From positions 62,001 to 126,000 of the forward strand of contig WQBJ01000007.1 in the NCBI GenBank assembly GCA_013032095.1: a DNA stretch of 64,000 bases. Direction: 5' to 3'. The translations under genes and the position numbers were made by a program. Shown here piece after piece: positions 19,429 through 29,395 of the stretch. Below the pieces are notes generated by a model. It had not been told where the DNA came from, searched no databases, and saw only the letters and a program-made list of their open reading frames with translations. Positions within the stretch are counted from its first letter, which is position 1, and each line of letters starts with the position of its first letter. This stretch comes from Ruegeria atlantica (GTDB lineage Bacteria > Pseudomonadota > Alphaproteobacteria > Rhodobacterales > Rhodobacteraceae).

Positions 19429-20604
19429 TCAGAGCCGCTCGATGGCCAAGGCAATCCCTTGCCCGCCTCCGATACACATAGTGACCAGCCCTTTGGACCC
19501 ACCGATGCGTTCCAATTCATACAGCGCCTTCAAAGTGATGATCGCCCCGGTCGCCCCCACCGGGTGACCCAGAGCAATTGCACCGCCATTCGGGTTCACC
19601 TTCGACGCATCCAGCCCAAGCTCCTGATTGACTGCCAGCGCCTGCGCCGCAAAGGCTTCGTTGCTTTCGATCACGTCAAAGTCGTCTACCGACAGACCAG
19701 TCTTGTCCAACAGGTTCCGCACCGCCGGAACTGGCCCAATGCCCATTACCTCGGGGCGCACTCCGGCATGAGCATAACCCAGCACCCGCGCCTTGGGCTT
19801 CAAGCCGGCTTTCTCAGCCGCATCCGCGGTCGCCAGAACCATCGCCGCCGCGCCGTCATTGATACCCGACGCGTTGCCCGCCGTCACACGTCCATCCTTT
19901 TGGAACACAGGTCGCAACCCAGCCAACGCCTCGACGGTGGTGGCCTTGGGATGCTCATCGACCTGGAAATCGACCATGTCGCGTTTGACCTTGACCTGCA
20001 CGGGCGCGATCTGACTGTCGAAATATCCTGCCTCGATGGCCGCCGCCGCGCGGGACTGGCTGGTCAGAGCGAATTTATCCATTTGCTCGCGACTGATCTG
20101 GTGTTCATCGGCAACATTCTCCGCCGTCACGCCCATATGTCCCGTACCAAACGGGCAGTTCAAAGCCCCCAACATCATGTCCAGCGAAGACACATCGCCC
20201 ATCTTTGCACCCCAGCGCGCCTGCGGGAGGATATAGGGGCTGCGCGACATACTCTCGGCCCCACCTGCCACCGCAAAATCCGCATCCCCCAGCATCAGCG
20301 ACTGCACCGCTGACACAATCGCCTGCGCGCCCGAGCCACACAGCCTGTTTACATTCATCGCTGGCGTCCCATTCGGAATCCTCGCCTGCATCGCCGCAAC
20401 GCGCGACAGGTACATATCGCGCGGCTCGGTGTTGATCACATGACCAAACACCACATGCCCGATCTGAGCGCCCTCGACCCCTGACCGCTCCATCGCCGCT
20501 TCAGTTGCCACTGTGGCCAAATCAATCGGCGCGGTCGACGCCAGTGCTCCGCCAAAGGTTCCAATTGCGGTGCGGGCACCGTCCAGCAATACGATATCGG
20601 TCAT
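19429..20604 (-). CDS. Acetyl-CoA C-acetyltransferase (thiolase)
   Basis: 391 residues. NVNRLCGSGAQAI has the acyl-accepting C89; GHPVGATGA has the catalytic histidine and CIGGGQGIAL the second cysteine near the C-terminus. Either condenses or cleaves acetoacetyl-CoA/3-ketoacyl-CoA. No phaB or phaC lies beside it, so a role in beta-oxidation or ketone/amino-acid degradation is as likely as polyhydroxybutyrate synthesis. The start at 20604 has GGAGGAG upstream. It is divergent from the XRE-cupin regulator. Confidence 0.92.
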   Translation of the reverse strand: MTDIVLLDGARTAIGTFGGALASTAPIDLATVATEAAMERSGVEGAQIGHVVFGHVINTEPRDMYLSRVAAMQARIPNGTPAMNVNRLCGSGAQAIVSAVQSLMLGDADFAVAGGAESMSRSPYILPQARWGAKMGDVSSLDMMLGALNCPFGTGHMGVTAENVADEHQISREQMDKFALTSQSRAAAAIEAGYFDSQIAPVQVKVKRDMVDFQVDEHPKATTVEALAGLRPVFQKDGRVTAGNASGINDGAAAMVLATADAAEKAGLKPKARVLGYAHAGVRPEVMGIGPVPAVRNLLDKTGLSVDDFDVIESNEAFAAQALAVNQELGLDASKVNPNGGAIALGHPVGATGAIITLKALYELERIGGSKGLVTMCIGGGQGIALAIERL

Positions 20605-20715
20605 GTCTGTCTCCTCCAGGATTCGGCGCCAGTATGCACCTGCAGCATAAACATGTCCTATGAGACGTCCCGTCACGGTTAGAATTGACAATCATCTGCT
20701 CAGGGCGCATGAAAT

Positions 20716-20729
20716 TCCGTCATGACGGA
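20716..20729. promoter_or_regulatory. Palindrome overlapping the start codon of the XRE-cupin regulator
   Basis: TCCGTCATGACGGA is a perfect 14-base palindrome centred on the ATG at 20722. A dimeric repressor bound here would block initiation directly, so an autoregulatory operator is plausible. It differs from the inverted repeat upstream of kbl except for the TTCC/GGAA edges. Confidence 0.5.
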
Positions 20730-21285
20730 GAACACTGACGATATCCTGACACGCCTACCTGCTCGCCTGAAAGAGGCGCGCCGGGCCAAGGGCCTGTCTT
20801 TGGAAGCCGTGGCCAATCTTAGCGGTGTGTCCCGCTCGATGGTCAGCCAGATCGAGCGGGGTGAAAGCAGCCCCACCATCTCAACCCTTTGGAACCTGAC
20901 CCGTGCCCTTCAGGTCGATTTTGCGGGTCTGCTGGAAGAGTCAAACACCACCGATCAGGTGGAAGTGCTGCGCAAGGCCGAAGTGCCCAGCATCGACAAT
21001 ATGGGCCAGAACTGCCGTATCCGCATTTTGTCCCCACCAGAAGAGGCCGGCGGGCATGAGGTTTACGACATCGAGTTCGATGCGGACGGCGCCCTGAACA
21101 GCCAACCCCATGCACGCGGTGCACGGGAACAACTAACAGTGCTGGAAGGCGCGGTGCGCGTGACCTCAGGCACCGCGTCCCGTGACCTTCAACAAGGTGA
21201 TACAGCGCGCTACGCAGCAGATGTCGCGCACTCGATAATCGCCAATGGCCCAGCGCGCGTGTTCCTGATCGTTAAGAACGCCTGA
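20722..21285 (+). CDS. XRE-family regulator with cupin domain
   Basis: 187 residues: an N-terminal HTH_3 domain at about 14-70 (LSLEAVANLSGVSRSMVSQI, then ERGESSPTISTLWNL) and a C-terminal cupin at about 105-185 (ARGAREQLTVLEGAVRV, then GDTARYAADVAHSI). This architecture is that of the PuuR/SutR-like regulators, in which the cupin senses a small metabolite. It lies just upstream of kbl-tdh on the same strand and divergent from the thiolase, so either may be a target. The Shine-Dalgarno signal is weak. Confidence 0.85.
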   Translation: MTENTDDILTRLPARLKEARRAKGLSLEAVANLSGVSRSMVSQIERGESSPTISTLWNLTRALQVDFAGLLEESNTTDQVEVLRKAEVPSIDNMGQNCRIRILSPPEEAGGHEVYDIEFDADGALNSQPHARGAREQLTVLEGAVRVTSGTASRDLQQGDTARYAADVAHSIIANGPARVFLIVKNA

Positions 21286-21327
21286 CATCAGCAATTTTCC
21301 GCCTTTACGGATTTTTTTCTTAAATAT

Positions 21328-21353
21328 TGTAATTCCCCCATTTGGGAATTACA
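21328..21353. promoter_or_regulatory. Inverted repeat upstream of kbl (probable operator)
   Basis: TGTAATTCCC (21328-21337) and GGGAATTACA (21344-21353) are perfect 10-base arms around CCATTT. The site lies 43 bases before the kbl start and 42 bases after the stop of the XRE-cupin gene, the natural place for that regulator to act. It could also act as a weak hairpin, but no T-run follows. Confidence 0.65.
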
Positions 21354-21395
21354 TCCGTTATGTTAGATATGCGACTCACATTAACGGAGACCGCC

Positions 21396-22580
21396 ATGGC
21401 AGACGCATTCCTGTCCCACATCACGGACACCCTCGCGCAGATCGAATCCGAAGGTCTGTATAAACGCGAACGAATGATTACCTCGCCTCAGGGCGGTGAA
21501 ATCACTGTGGGCGATAAACAGGTAATCAACCTGTGCGCCAACAATTACCTGGGTCTGGCCGATCACCCCGCGCTGATCGACGCCGCCAAAGGCGCGATGG
21601 AGCCCAAGGGGTTCGGCATGGCCTCAGTCCGGTTTATTTGCGGCACGCAGGATATTCACCGTGAGCTGGAGCAGAAGCTGGCCAAGTTCCTGAACAAGGA
21701 CGATGCGATCCTGTTCGCCGCCTGTTTCGACGCCAATGGCGGGCTGTTTGAGCCTTTGTTAGGGCCAGAAGACGCCATCATCTCGGACAGTTTGAACCAC
21801 GCCTCGATCATCGACGGCGTGCGGCTGTGCAAGGCCAAGCGCTATCGCTATCTGAACAACGACATGAACGACCTCGAAGCCTGGTTGAAACAGGCGCGCG
21901 AGGACGGGGCGCGGCATACCATGATCGCGACCGACGGCGTGTTTTCGATGGACGGCTATCTGGCCAACCTTCCGAAGATCCGCGAACTGGCCGACAAGTA
22001 CGATGCCATCGTCATGGTTGACGACTGCCACGCCACCGGTTTCATGGGACCGCACGGTGCAGGCACGCCAGATCATTTCGGCGTTGATGTGGATATTCTG
22101 ACAGGGACCTTGGGCAAAGCACTTGGTGGGGCAATCGGCGGTTACATCGCTGGGCCGCAGCCAGTGATCGATCTGCTGCGGCAGCGGGCGCGGCCCTATC
22201 TGTTCTCAAACTCGCTGCCACCTTCCATCGTCGCCGCAGGAATTGAGGCGATCCGTCTGGTCGAAGAAGGCGACATGCTGCGCGCCCAACTGTTCGGAAA
22301 CGCAAAGTACTGGCGCGCGGGGCTTGAGAAACTGGGCTTCGACCTGCTGCCGGGAGAACACCCGATCATCCCTGTCATGCTGGGTGAAGCAACGCTTGCA
22401 CAGGAGATGGCATCCCGTCTGTTCGATGAGGGCGTCTATGTCTCCGGCTTCTTTTTCCCCGTCGTCCCCCGCGGGCAAGCACGAATCAGAACGCAGATGA
22501 ATGCGGCTCTAACAAAGGACGAATTGGATCGTGCACTGGCAGCCTTTGGTAAGGTCGGCAAAGAATTGGGAGTGATCTGA
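21396..22580 (+). CDS. kbl: Glycine C-acetyltransferase (2-amino-3-ketobutyrate CoA ligase)
   Basis: 394 residues (E. coli 398), an alpha-oxoamine synthase. [14 protein letters not shown] near 180-193 and [13 protein letters not shown] near 209-221 bind PLP, and GTLGKALGG supplies the Schiff-base lysine K241 (E. coli K244). It splits 2-amino-3-ketobutyrate with CoA into glycine and acetyl-CoA. The start at 21396 has GGAG upstream; an in-frame ATG at 21342 lies within the operator. It is coupled to tdh by TGATG. Confidence 0.96.
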   Translation: MADAFLSHITDTLAQIESEGLYKRERMITSPQGGEITVGDKQVINLCANNYLGLADHPALIDAAKGAMEPKGFGMASVRFICGTQDIHRELEQKLAKFLNKDDAILFAACFDANGGLFEPLLGPEDAIISDSLNHASIIDGVRLCKAKRYRYLNNDMNDLEAWLKQAREDGARHTMIATDGVFSMDGYLANLPKIRELADKYDAIVMVDDCHATGFMGPHGAGTPDHFGVDVDILTGTLGKALGGAIGGYIAGPQPVIDLLRQRARPYLFSNSLPPSIVAAGIEAIRLVEEGDMLRAQLFGNAKYWRAGLEKLGFDLLPGEHPIIPVMLGEATLAQEMASRLFDEGVYVSGFFFPVVPRGQARIRTQMNAALTKDELDRALAAFGKVGKELGVI

Positions 22581-23623
22581 TGCGACCCAACACGATGAAA
22601 GCTTTGGAGAAATCCAGGCCCGAGGAAGGCTTGTGGATGGTGCAGGCCCCTGTACCCGAAATCGGGCCGGAGGAAGTGCTGATCAAGATCAACAAGACCG
22701 GCATTTGCGGCACCGATATCCACATCTGGAACTGGGACGACTGGGCCGCCGCCACCGTGCCGGTGCCTATGATCACTGGCCACGAATTCGCGGGCGAGAT
22801 CGTCGAGATCGGACGCAACGTGAGCGGTCTTGAGATCGGCCAGCGTTGTTCAGGCGAAGGTCATCTGATTACTACGGACAGCCGCCAGAGCCGGGCCGGG
22901 AAGTTTCACCTCGACCCCGGCACGCGCGGGATCGGTGTGAATGAACAGGGCGCTTTTGCTCAATACCTGAAACTGCCCGCCTTCAACGTGGTACCCTTGC
23001 CGGATGACGTGCCGGATGAGATCGGAGCCATCCTCGACCCGCTCGGAAACGCCGTGCACACCGCGTTGAGCTTCGATTTGCTGGGAGAGGACGTTTTGAT
23101 CACTGGCGCTGGTCCCATCGGCATCATGGCCGCTGCCGTTGCGCGCCATGCCGGCGCGCGCCACGTGGTGATCACCGATATCAACCCAGATCGTCTGAAA
23201 TTGGCCGAACACGTAGTGCCGACTGTCCGCACCGTCGATGTGTCCAAGGAAGACCTGCAGGACGTCATCACCGAACTGGGCATGAAAGAGGGATTCGACG
23301 TCGGGCTGGAAATGTCCGGCTCGCAAATCGCCTTGGACCAGATGGTCGAAGCACTGGTGATGGGCGGGAAGATTGCTCTACTTGGCATTCCGCCCGGAAA
23401 ATCGCCGGTTGATTGGTCACGCATCGTATTCAAGGCCATCACCATCAAGGGCGTTTATGGGCGTGAAATGTTCGAGACCTGGTACAAGATGATCGCGATG
23501 TTGCAGAACGGTCTGGACGTCAGCCGGGTCATCACGCACGAGCTGAAGGTCGACGATTTCACAGAAGGTTTTGCCGCGATGAAGTCGGGCAGGTCGGGAA
23601 AAGTGGTTCTGGACTGGACCTAA
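22580..23623 (+). CDS. tdh: L-threonine 3-dehydrogenase lacking the structural-zinc cysteines
   Basis: 347 residues, medium-chain dehydrogenase. Catalytic-zinc residues are kept: C43 in GICGTDIH and H68-E69 in GHEFAGE. The Rossmann motif is [11 protein letters not shown] near 174. It oxidises threonine to 2-amino-3-ketobutyrate with NAD+, feeding Kbl. Compared with E. coli Tdh, the lobe CGHC-RNC-...-C (C93, C96, C99, C107) aligns without gaps to T98, S101, S104 and D112 here, so the structural zinc site is gone while the rest, including DPFG-like [15 protein letters not shown], is closely conserved. It may still be active, held by other contacts. Confidence 0.94.
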   Translation: MRPNTMKALEKSRPEEGLWMVQAPVPEIGPEEVLIKINKTGICGTDIHIWNWDDWAAATVPVPMITGHEFAGEIVEIGRNVSGLEIGQRCSGEGHLITTDSRQSRAGKFHLDPGTRGIGVNEQGAFAQYLKLPAFNVVPLPDDVPDEIGAILDPLGNAVHTALSFDLLGEDVLITGAGPIGIMAAAVARHAGARHVVITDINPDRLKLAEHVVPTVRTVDVSKEDLQDVITELGMKEGFDVGLEMSGSQIALDQMVEALVMGGKIALLGIPPGKSPVDWSRIVFKAITIKGVYGREMFETWYKMIAMLQNGLDVSRVITHELKVDDFTEGFAAMKSGRSGKVVLDWT

Positions 23624-23686
23624 CGCTCTGGAATTGCGTGGGTTCAGTCCCTACACATGGGTGAACTCACGCGTTTGGAGGAGCAC

Positions 23687-24568
23687 ATGGGCGACAAAGA
23701 CGATCGGTATCTAGAACGCGGGATCGAGGACTCTCTGGTCACCGATTTCGCGCAGACTCACCGCAAGAGCTATGGCGATTTCCTTCAACTCAAGACTCTG
23801 CTGAACCTGCAAAAGACCTTTCAGGACCCTGCGCAACCCGATGAGATGCTGTTCATCATCATCCATCAGGTCAGCGAACTGTGGCTGAAGCTGATGCATC
23901 ACCAATTGGTCGAGGTGCGCCACTTCCTGCAACAGGACGATTTCGGCCCTGCGATGAAGAATCTCGACCGGGTGAAGGCGATTCAGCGGCAGCTGATCTC
24001 AGCCTGGGAGACACTGCTGACCATGACGCCCGCCGATTACATGACGTTTCGGCTGGCACTGGGGAATTCCTCGGGTTTTCAGAGCTATGGCTATCGCCAG
24101 ATAGAATTCATTCTGGGAAATAAGGACGCCTCGACCTTAAAGGTCCACGAACATGACCCCGAAGTCATGGCGATGCTAAATGACGCGCTGACCAAACCGT
24201 CGCTGTATGACGAAGTCCTGTTCATGCTGTCCCGCCAGGGGTTTGAGGTGCCACAGGACCTGCTGGACCGCGACTTCTCGCAACCCTATTCCGGCGACCC
24301 ACGCGTGGTAAAAATTTGGGTGCAGGTTTTTCGCGACACAGACCGGCATTGGGACCTCTACGCATTGGCTGAAAAGCTGATGGATGTAGAATCCTTATTC
24401 CAGCGCTGGCGCTTCGATCACGTGACTGCGGTAGAGCGGGTGATCGGAAACCAACCCGGCACCGGAGGGTCCAGTGGTGTGTCCTTCCTGCGCAAAGCCT
24501 TGGATTTGAGGTTTTTTCATGATCTTTACGATATGCGTACCGAACTGATGTATGCGGATCAGGAGTAA
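23687..24568 (+). CDS. kynA: Tryptophan 2,3-dioxygenase
   Basis: 293 residues. Family markers: LFIIIHQVSELWLKLMHH with the heme-side histidine region, FRLALGNSSGFQSYGYRQIE, and RFDHVTAVERVIGNQPGTGG with the heme-ligand histidine, then SGVSFLRKALDLRFFHDLY. Cleaves the indole ring of tryptophan to N-formylkynurenine. The start at 23687 is favoured because GGAGGAG stands just upstream; another ATG at 23657 lacks this. It forms a pair with the following formamidase-like gene (3 bases apart). Confidence 0.95.
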   Translation: MGDKDDRYLERGIEDSLVTDFAQTHRKSYGDFLQLKTLLNLQKTFQDPAQPDEMLFIIIHQVSELWLKLMHHQLVEVRHFLQQDDFGPAMKNLDRVKAIQRQLISAWETLLTMTPADYMTFRLALGNSSGFQSYGYRQIEFILGNKDASTLKVHEHDPEVMAMLNDALTKPSLYDEVLFMLSRQGFEVPQDLLDRDFSQPYSGDPRVVKIWVQVFRDTDRHWDLYALAEKLMDVESLFQRWRFDHVTAVERVIGNQPGTGGSSGVSFLRKALDLRFFHDLYDMRTELMYADQE

Positions 24569-24571
24569 ACC

Positions 24572-25399
24572 ATGCTGTACCGGGGTTTCACTCAAGCCGA
24601 ACTGGATCAGGAATACTCACCCCGCTCGATGATAGGCGGTGACCTGACTCCTTATCTGGAGAGTTACGCCGCACTCAGCGCACAGCATCGGGCGCAGATG
24701 GACGTGATCGGGAACATCTCATACGGAGACGGCACGGCTCAGGTTCTGGATTTCTTCCCCGCGCGCGTGACCAACGCTCCGCTGCACGTGTTCATCCACG
24801 GCGGCTACTGGCAGGCACTGAGCCAACGCGAATCGGCCATGATGGCGCCAGCCATTGTTGAGGCAGGAAATGCCTTTGCGACGCTGAACTACACACTCGC
24901 CCCAGCCGCGCGCATCGGCCACATGATCGCAGAGTGCCGGGACGCACTGCTCTGGCTGGCAGCCAACGCGCGTGATCTGGGCTTCGACCCGTCGCAGATT
25001 ACCCTGTCGGGGCACAGCGCCGGGGCACAGCTGGTGAGTATGGTCATGGCGACCTCGGCCGACGCACTGGCCCGTTCCGGGCTACGCGTCCGCGATGTGA
25101 TTCTGATCAGCGGGGTCTATGATCTGGAGCCGATCAGCCTGACCCCGGTGAACGATCCCCTGCAACTGACCCCGGTTGAGGTGCACGACCTCTCGCCCAT
25201 CCTGCACCTCCCCGCCCCCGGCCCGCGCTATCGCGTGACTGTTGGGGGGCGCGACACCCCCGAATTCATCCGCCAGAGCCGGGACTATGCCGAGGCGCTA
25301 CGCAAGGGCGGGCATTCGGTGAGTTTCGATCTGCAGAAAGGGGTGCACCATTTTGATATTATCCTGCATCCCGGGACGTTTTTGGCGGGGTCGCGATAG
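24572..25399 (+). CDS. Alpha/beta hydrolase, probable kynurenine formamidase
   Basis: 275 residues. HGGYW at 76-80 forms the oxyanion hole, GHSAGAQ gives nucleophile S149, and GGRDTPEF plus GVHHFDII supply the acid and histidine. This is the esterase-like (arylformamidase) fold, not the metal-dependent KynB. The start follows the kynA stop by 3 bases and its ribosome-binding site AGGAG overlaps that stop, so it probably removes formate from N-formylkynurenine. No kynureninase gene is seen in the window. Confidence 0.8.
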   Translation: MLYRGFTQAELDQEYSPRSMIGGDLTPYLESYAALSAQHRAQMDVIGNISYGDGTAQVLDFFPARVTNAPLHVFIHGGYWQALSQRESAMMAPAIVEAGNAFATLNYTLAPAARIGHMIAECRDALLWLAANARDLGFDPSQITLSGHSAGAQLVSMVMATSADALARSGLRVRDVILISGVYDLEPISLTPVNDPLQLTPVEVHDLSPILHLPAPGPRYRVTVGGRDTPEFIRQSRDYAEALRKGGHSVSFDLQKGVHHFDIILHPGTFLAGSR

Positions 25400-25467
25400 G
25401 AAAGGCACTTTACTGCAGCGCCAGGACTGTCGGGTTTAAGCCCAGATTAACGGGCGTTGCGTACCAT

Positions 25468-25496
25468 GCCCCTGAAAACTTGCGTATTTCAGGGGC
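25468..25496. terminator. Perfect 10-base hairpin between converging genes
   Basis: GCCCCTGAAA (25468-25477) pairs exactly with TTTCAGGGGC (25487-25496) around a 9-base loop. It lies between the formamidase-like gene and the DUF4375 gene, whose ends face each other, so it may end both transcripts; the A/T edges of the stem are inside rather than after it. Confidence 0.55.
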
Positions 25497-25532
25497 CGTT
25501 TCGGTACATTTAGCCCTGCAAAACCCGAAAAA

Positions 25533-26681
25533 TCAGTGGACACGATTCCGAGCGTCGAACTGGCGCAGTGCTTTTTGAACGTCGCGATTGCTCAATACGG
25601 CTATGGCAGTCTGCTCTTCCAGGCTGACGAGCATCGATCTGGTGTCATCGATGCGAAGGATGAAATTCCCGCGGCTCCCTTTGCAATGAATCATCACATA
25701 GCGGCCTTTTCTTTCAAGGTTCTTGTCGATCATCAGGTGCAAAGCGACAACATCCTGGGACGACAGGTCCGAAGCGGTTTCAAGCAAAAGCGCCGCGATC
25801 AGGCCCAGACGTTCATTTCGTGCCAGTTCGCAATTTTGATCGATGACTTCCTTCTTCAAATTGTGGCCTGAATTGAACAGGGCAAGAAACTGCTCTTCTG
25901 TTTCCACCGTCTCTTTCGGCATTTTCGGGACAAGCAGAAACCGCTCGGCCACATCCATCCCGTTGAAAACGGCGTCTTCTCCCTGCTCGGTGCGCACGGG
26001 GATTCCCCAGATCACCGTTTGCTGGCCAAAAACGGTTGCAAAACTACCTGGGCGCACACCGAGAAACTGGCCGCCAGTCATCTCATATGCCACCTGTGCG
26101 TAGCCCGCGAGTTGAGCATTCTCAATCTTGGCTTGAAGGCCCAAAGCCTCGCGGTCCCGAAAACGTTGACCTCGGGCTCCGTCCAGTTTCAGGAATTGTT
26201 CCAATTTCGCAGGGTATTTCCCATCCGGCACCACTTGTACGCGCGGCTGAAGCCAGGCGTTGATCCGTGTGTGGTAGTCCGAATAAGCCGCGAAAAACCG
26301 GGAATCCAGCGCTTCCAGGGCGGCGCTTTCCATCTCCGGGGTTTCGATAAGCGCATCCAAACATGACGCCAACTCCGTCAGGCCTGCGTTTTTCAGACCA
26401 TTCTGCGCATAAGCCAGAGTCATGGGGTCCATCTGTGAATTGTGCCGGAATTGGGAATGACCCCCGTTGCACACCTGTGCGTAGTAATAGTCGGCATTGT
26501 ATGCCTGAGGCGCTTCCTCCGCGATCTCATCCGCAGAATAGGCACCCTGATCGCGCGCGGCGTTTACCCAACTGACAACCGATCCAACAAGAGCGTATTC
26601 CTTCGCGTCCTGTGCGAGCACAGACGCAGGAACAAATATTTCATGTCGGGTTTGGCGAGATTTGAAAAGATTGCGCAGCAT
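25533..26681 (-). CDS. DMP19/DUF4375-like protein of unknown function
   Basis: 382 residues, no signal peptide or membrane segment. Residues about 45-155 resemble DUF4375 (DMP19): YYYAQVCNGGHSQFRHNS matches the 'NGG..Q' core, followed by LKNAGLTELASCLDAL and a YHTRINAWL-type helix. The C-terminal 230 residues have no family I recognise; they include QFLGVRPGSFATVFGQQTVIW and a LVSLEEQTAIAVLSN-like strand. It stands alone between converging and same-strand units. Members of this domain family have been linked to protein-protein contacts, but no role can be assigned here. Confidence 0.7.
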   Translation of the reverse strand: MLRNLFKSRQTRHEIFVPASVLAQDAKEYALVGSVVSWVNAARDQGAYSADEIAEEAPQAYNADYYYAQVCNGGHSQFRHNSQMDPMTLAYAQNGLKNAGLTELASCLDALIETPEMESAALEALDSRFFAAYSDYHTRINAWLQPRVQVVPDGKYPAKLEQFLKLDGARGQRFRDREALGLQAKIENAQLAGYAQVAYEMTGGQFLGVRPGSFATVFGQQTVIWGIPVRTEQGEDAVFNGMDVAERFLLVPKMPKETVETEEQFLALFNSGHNLKKEVIDQNCELARNERLGLIAALLLETASDLSSQDVVALHLMIDKNLERKGRYVMIHCKGSRGNFILRIDDTRSMLVSLEEQTAIAVLSNRDVQKALRQFDARNRVH

Positions 26682-26857
26682 CTCTTGGTCTTCCTAAACG
26701 AGATATTGAATGAAGTGACAGGATATCGCCCATAGGGCGAGTGAATTGTGGAGTGAATATGGCGGCTCGGTGAAAAGGTGTGCCCTGCGGGGCGCCGAAA
26801 CTGTAAAATGCTGATTTTTAGTCGAAATATTGAAAATAAATGATCGCGGCATCTCAC

Positions 26858-26890
26858 AAAAAAGCAGCGGCCCGGGTGAGCCGCTGCTTT
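26858..26890 (-). terminator. Rho-independent terminator of the rimP-infB operon
   Basis: AAAGCAGCGGC (26861-26871) and GCCGCTGCTTT (26880-26890) form an 11-base perfect stem with an 8-base loop. The A-run before it gives a T-run on the minus strand, 22 bases past the infB stop codon. Confidence 0.9.
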
Positions 26891-26912
26891 GTTGTTTCGG
26901 TGATTTCGCAGA

Positions 26913-29387
26913 TCAATCCAGCGTCCGCGTAACCTCTTCGCGCTCGAAGATTTCGATCACGTCGCCGGCGCGGATATCGTCGTAGTTTTCGAACGCCATA
27001 CCGCATTCCTGACCCGACTGAACCTCGGCCACTTCGTCCTTGAAGCGCTTCAGCGTCTTCAGCGTGCCTTCGTGGATCACCACGTTGTCGCGCAGCAGGC
27101 GGACGCCCGCGGAACGGCGGGCAACACCTTCGGTGACCAGACAGCCGGCAACCTTGCCAACGCCGGTGACCTTGAAGACTTCGCGGATCTCGGCGTAACC
27201 GATGAACTTCTCGCGAATCTCGGCGCTCAGCAGACCCGATGCGGCGGCTTTCACGTCATCCACGAGGTCATAGATCACCGAGTAATAGCGGATCTCAACA
27301 CCCTTCTGGTTCGCGGTGTTCCGCGCCGATGCGTTGGCACGGACGTTGAACCCGAAGATCGGTGCACCTGAAGCTTCGGCAAGACCGACGTCTGTCTCGG
27401 TGATCGCACCAACACCCGAGTGCAGAACGCGCACGCGCACCTCGTCGTTGCCGATCTTTTCCATCGCCTGAACGATAGCCTCGGCCGAACCTTGTACGTC
27501 CGCTTTCATCAGAATCGGCAGCTCGGTGACGTTTTCGTCTTCCTTTGCCTTCTGCATCAGCTGCTCAAGGGTGGTCGCGGCGCCAGCAGCAGCGCGTTTG
27601 TCCTTGGCGGCCTGTTCGCGGTAGGCGGCGATCTCACGAGCCTGCGCTTCGGTCTCGGTCACGTTCAGAACGTCACCGGCCTCGGGCGTACCGTTGAGGC
27701 CCAGAACTTCGACCGGAACCGAGGGGCCAGCTTCTTTGACGCGCTCGCCCTTGTCGTTGATCAACGCGCGGACCTTACCGTATTGTTCACCCACAACGAA
27801 GATGTCGCCTTGGTGCAGCGTACCGTTCTGAACCAGAACGGTTGCCACGGGGCCGCGACCCACATCCAGCTGCGCCTCGATCACGGCACCCTGGGCGGCG
27901 CGGTCGGGGTTGGCTTTTAGTTCTAGAATCTCGGCCTGCAGCGCGATGGCTTCCAGCAGTTCGTCCAGACCCTGACCGGTGATGGCAGAGACTTCGACGT
28001 CCTGAACCTCACCCGACATTTTTTCGACAATGACTTCGTGCTGCAACAGATCTGTCCGCACCTTGTCAGGGTTCGCATCCGGCTTATCGACCTTGTTGAT
28101 CGCCACGATCATCGGCACTCCGGCCGCTTTCGCGTGGTTGATCGCCTCGATCGTCTGCGGCATCACCGCGTCATCCGCAGCCACAACCAGAACCACGATA
28201 TCCGTGACCTGAGCACCGCGCGAACGCATCGAGGTAAAGGCCGCGTGGCCCGGTGTATCCAGGAAGGTCAGCGTGGTGCCGCCATCGGTTTTCACCTGAT
28301 ACGCGCCGATATGCTGGGTGATTCCCCCGGCTTCACCGGCGACAACACGCGCATCGCGAATCGCATCCAGCAACGAGGTCTTACCGTGGTCGACGTGACC
28401 CATGATGGTAATGACCGGCGGGCGCGGCTGCAGGTCTTCCTCCTTGTCTTCGACCTCTTTGATGACGTCTTCAACGTCCGAATCAGAGACACGGGTAACC
28501 TTGTGGCCAAATTCTTCGATGATCAGTTCGGCGGTGTCTGCGTCAATGGTCTGGTTCTGCGTGACCATCATGCCCATCTGCATCAGCGATTTGACCACGT
28601 CAGCCACACGCTCGGCCATACGGTTGGCCAATTCCGAAACCACGATCGCCTCGGGCAGCTGAACGTCGCGGATTACCTTTTCCCGCTCGACCGGGCCGCC
28701 CATGGCTTTCTGGCGCGCACGCTCCTGCTTGCGCTTCATCGACGCCATCGAGCGTTGACGGTTGCCTTCGCCACCAGTGGCCTGACCCAGTGTCAGTTTG
28801 CCGGAACGGCGGTTGTCATCGCGGCCTTTGCCACGACCGCGCTGTTCACGCTCACGATCCTGCTTGCGCGGCGTTGCAGCGGGCGCAGGCTTGCTGGCCG
28901 GGCTGCGTGCAGCTTTAGGTTCTTCGGGCGCAGGGGCGGCAGCAGCACGCTTGGCGGCTTCTTCTGCCTCTTTGCGCTTACGCTCTTCCTCTTCGGCCTT
29001 GGCCTTTGCACGTTCTTCCGCCTCACGCTGTTCGCGTTCCTTGGCTTCCTGTTCCGCACGACGACGGGCACGCTCTTCCTCGCGCGCCTTTTCGGCAGCC
29101 TCACGGGCGGCGGCTTCTTCGGCCTCACGCGCCTTGGCGGCCTGCAGTGCCTTCATCCGGCGCGCCATTTCGGCGTCAGAGATACCCGCAGGGCGGCGCG
29201 ACGGATCACCCGACGGCGTTGCTCCGCCACCCGGTTTGCCGGCGCCCGGCTTGGGAACCACCACGCGTTTGCGTTTGGTTTCCACCACGACATTCTTGGT
29301 GCGTCCGTGGCTGAAACTCTGTTTCACATTTCCGGGGCGTGCCCCGCCACGAAGACCCAATGTCTTTTTGCCGTCATTATCGCTCAT
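26913..29387 (-). CDS. infB: Translation initiation factor IF-2
   Basis: 824 residues. The first 230 or so are a charged linker of Ala, Glu, Lys and Arg repeats predicted to be helical or disordered, with an IF2 N-terminal module before the G domain. G1 is [13 protein letters not shown]3 DTPGHAAF and G4 [10 protein letters not shown]-terminal domains II-IV follow, including the fMet-tRNA-binding part ending near [10 protein letters not shown]. It brings initiator tRNA to the 30S subunit. Last gene of the rimP-nusA-ylxR-infB operon, 8 bases after ylxR. Confidence 0.97.
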   Translation of the reverse strand: MSDNDGKKTLGLRGGARPGNVKQSFSHGRTKNVVVETKRKRVVVPKPGAGKPGGGATPSGDPSRRPAGISDAEMARRMKALQAAKAREAEEAAAREAAEKAREEERARRRAEQEAKEREQREAEERAKAKAEEEERKRKEAEEAAKRAAAAPAPEEPKAARSPASKPAPAATPRKQDREREQRGRGKGRDDNRRSGKLTLGQATGGEGNRQRSMASMKRKQERARQKAMGGPVEREKVIRDVQLPEAIVVSELANRMAERVADVVKSLMQMGMMVTQNQTIDADTAELIIEEFGHKVTRVSDSDVEDVIKEVEDKEEDLQPRPPVITIMGHVDHGKTSLLDAIRDARVVAGEAGGITQHIGAYQVKTDGGTTLTFLDTPGHAAFTSMRSRGAQVTDIVVLVVAADDAVMPQTIEAINHAKAAGVPMIVAINKVDKPDANPDKVRTDLLQHEVIVEKMSGEVQDVEVSAITGQGLDELLEAIALQAEILELKANPDRAAQGAVIEAQLDVGRGPVATVLVQNGTLHQGDIFVVGEQYGKVRALINDKGERVKEAGPSVPVEVLGLNGTPEAGDVLNVTETEAQAREIAAYREQAAKDKRAAAGAATTLEQLMQKAKEDENVTELPILMKADVQGSAEAIVQAMEKIGNDEVRVRVLHSGVGAITETDVGLAEASGAPIFGFNVRANASARNTANQKGVEIRYYSVIYDLVDDVKAAASGLLSAEIREKFIGYAEIREVFKVTGVGKVAGCLVTEGVARRSAGVRLLRDNVVIHEGTLKTLKRFKDEVAEVQSGQECGMAFENYDDIRAGDVIEIFEREEVTRTLD

Positions 29388-29395
29388 AAAGCTTC

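Noticed and set aside
21301..21395. Glycine or threonine riboswitch before kbl
   Set aside because: Fewer than 110 bases are available and the only structure is the simple inverted repeat, better explained as an operator.
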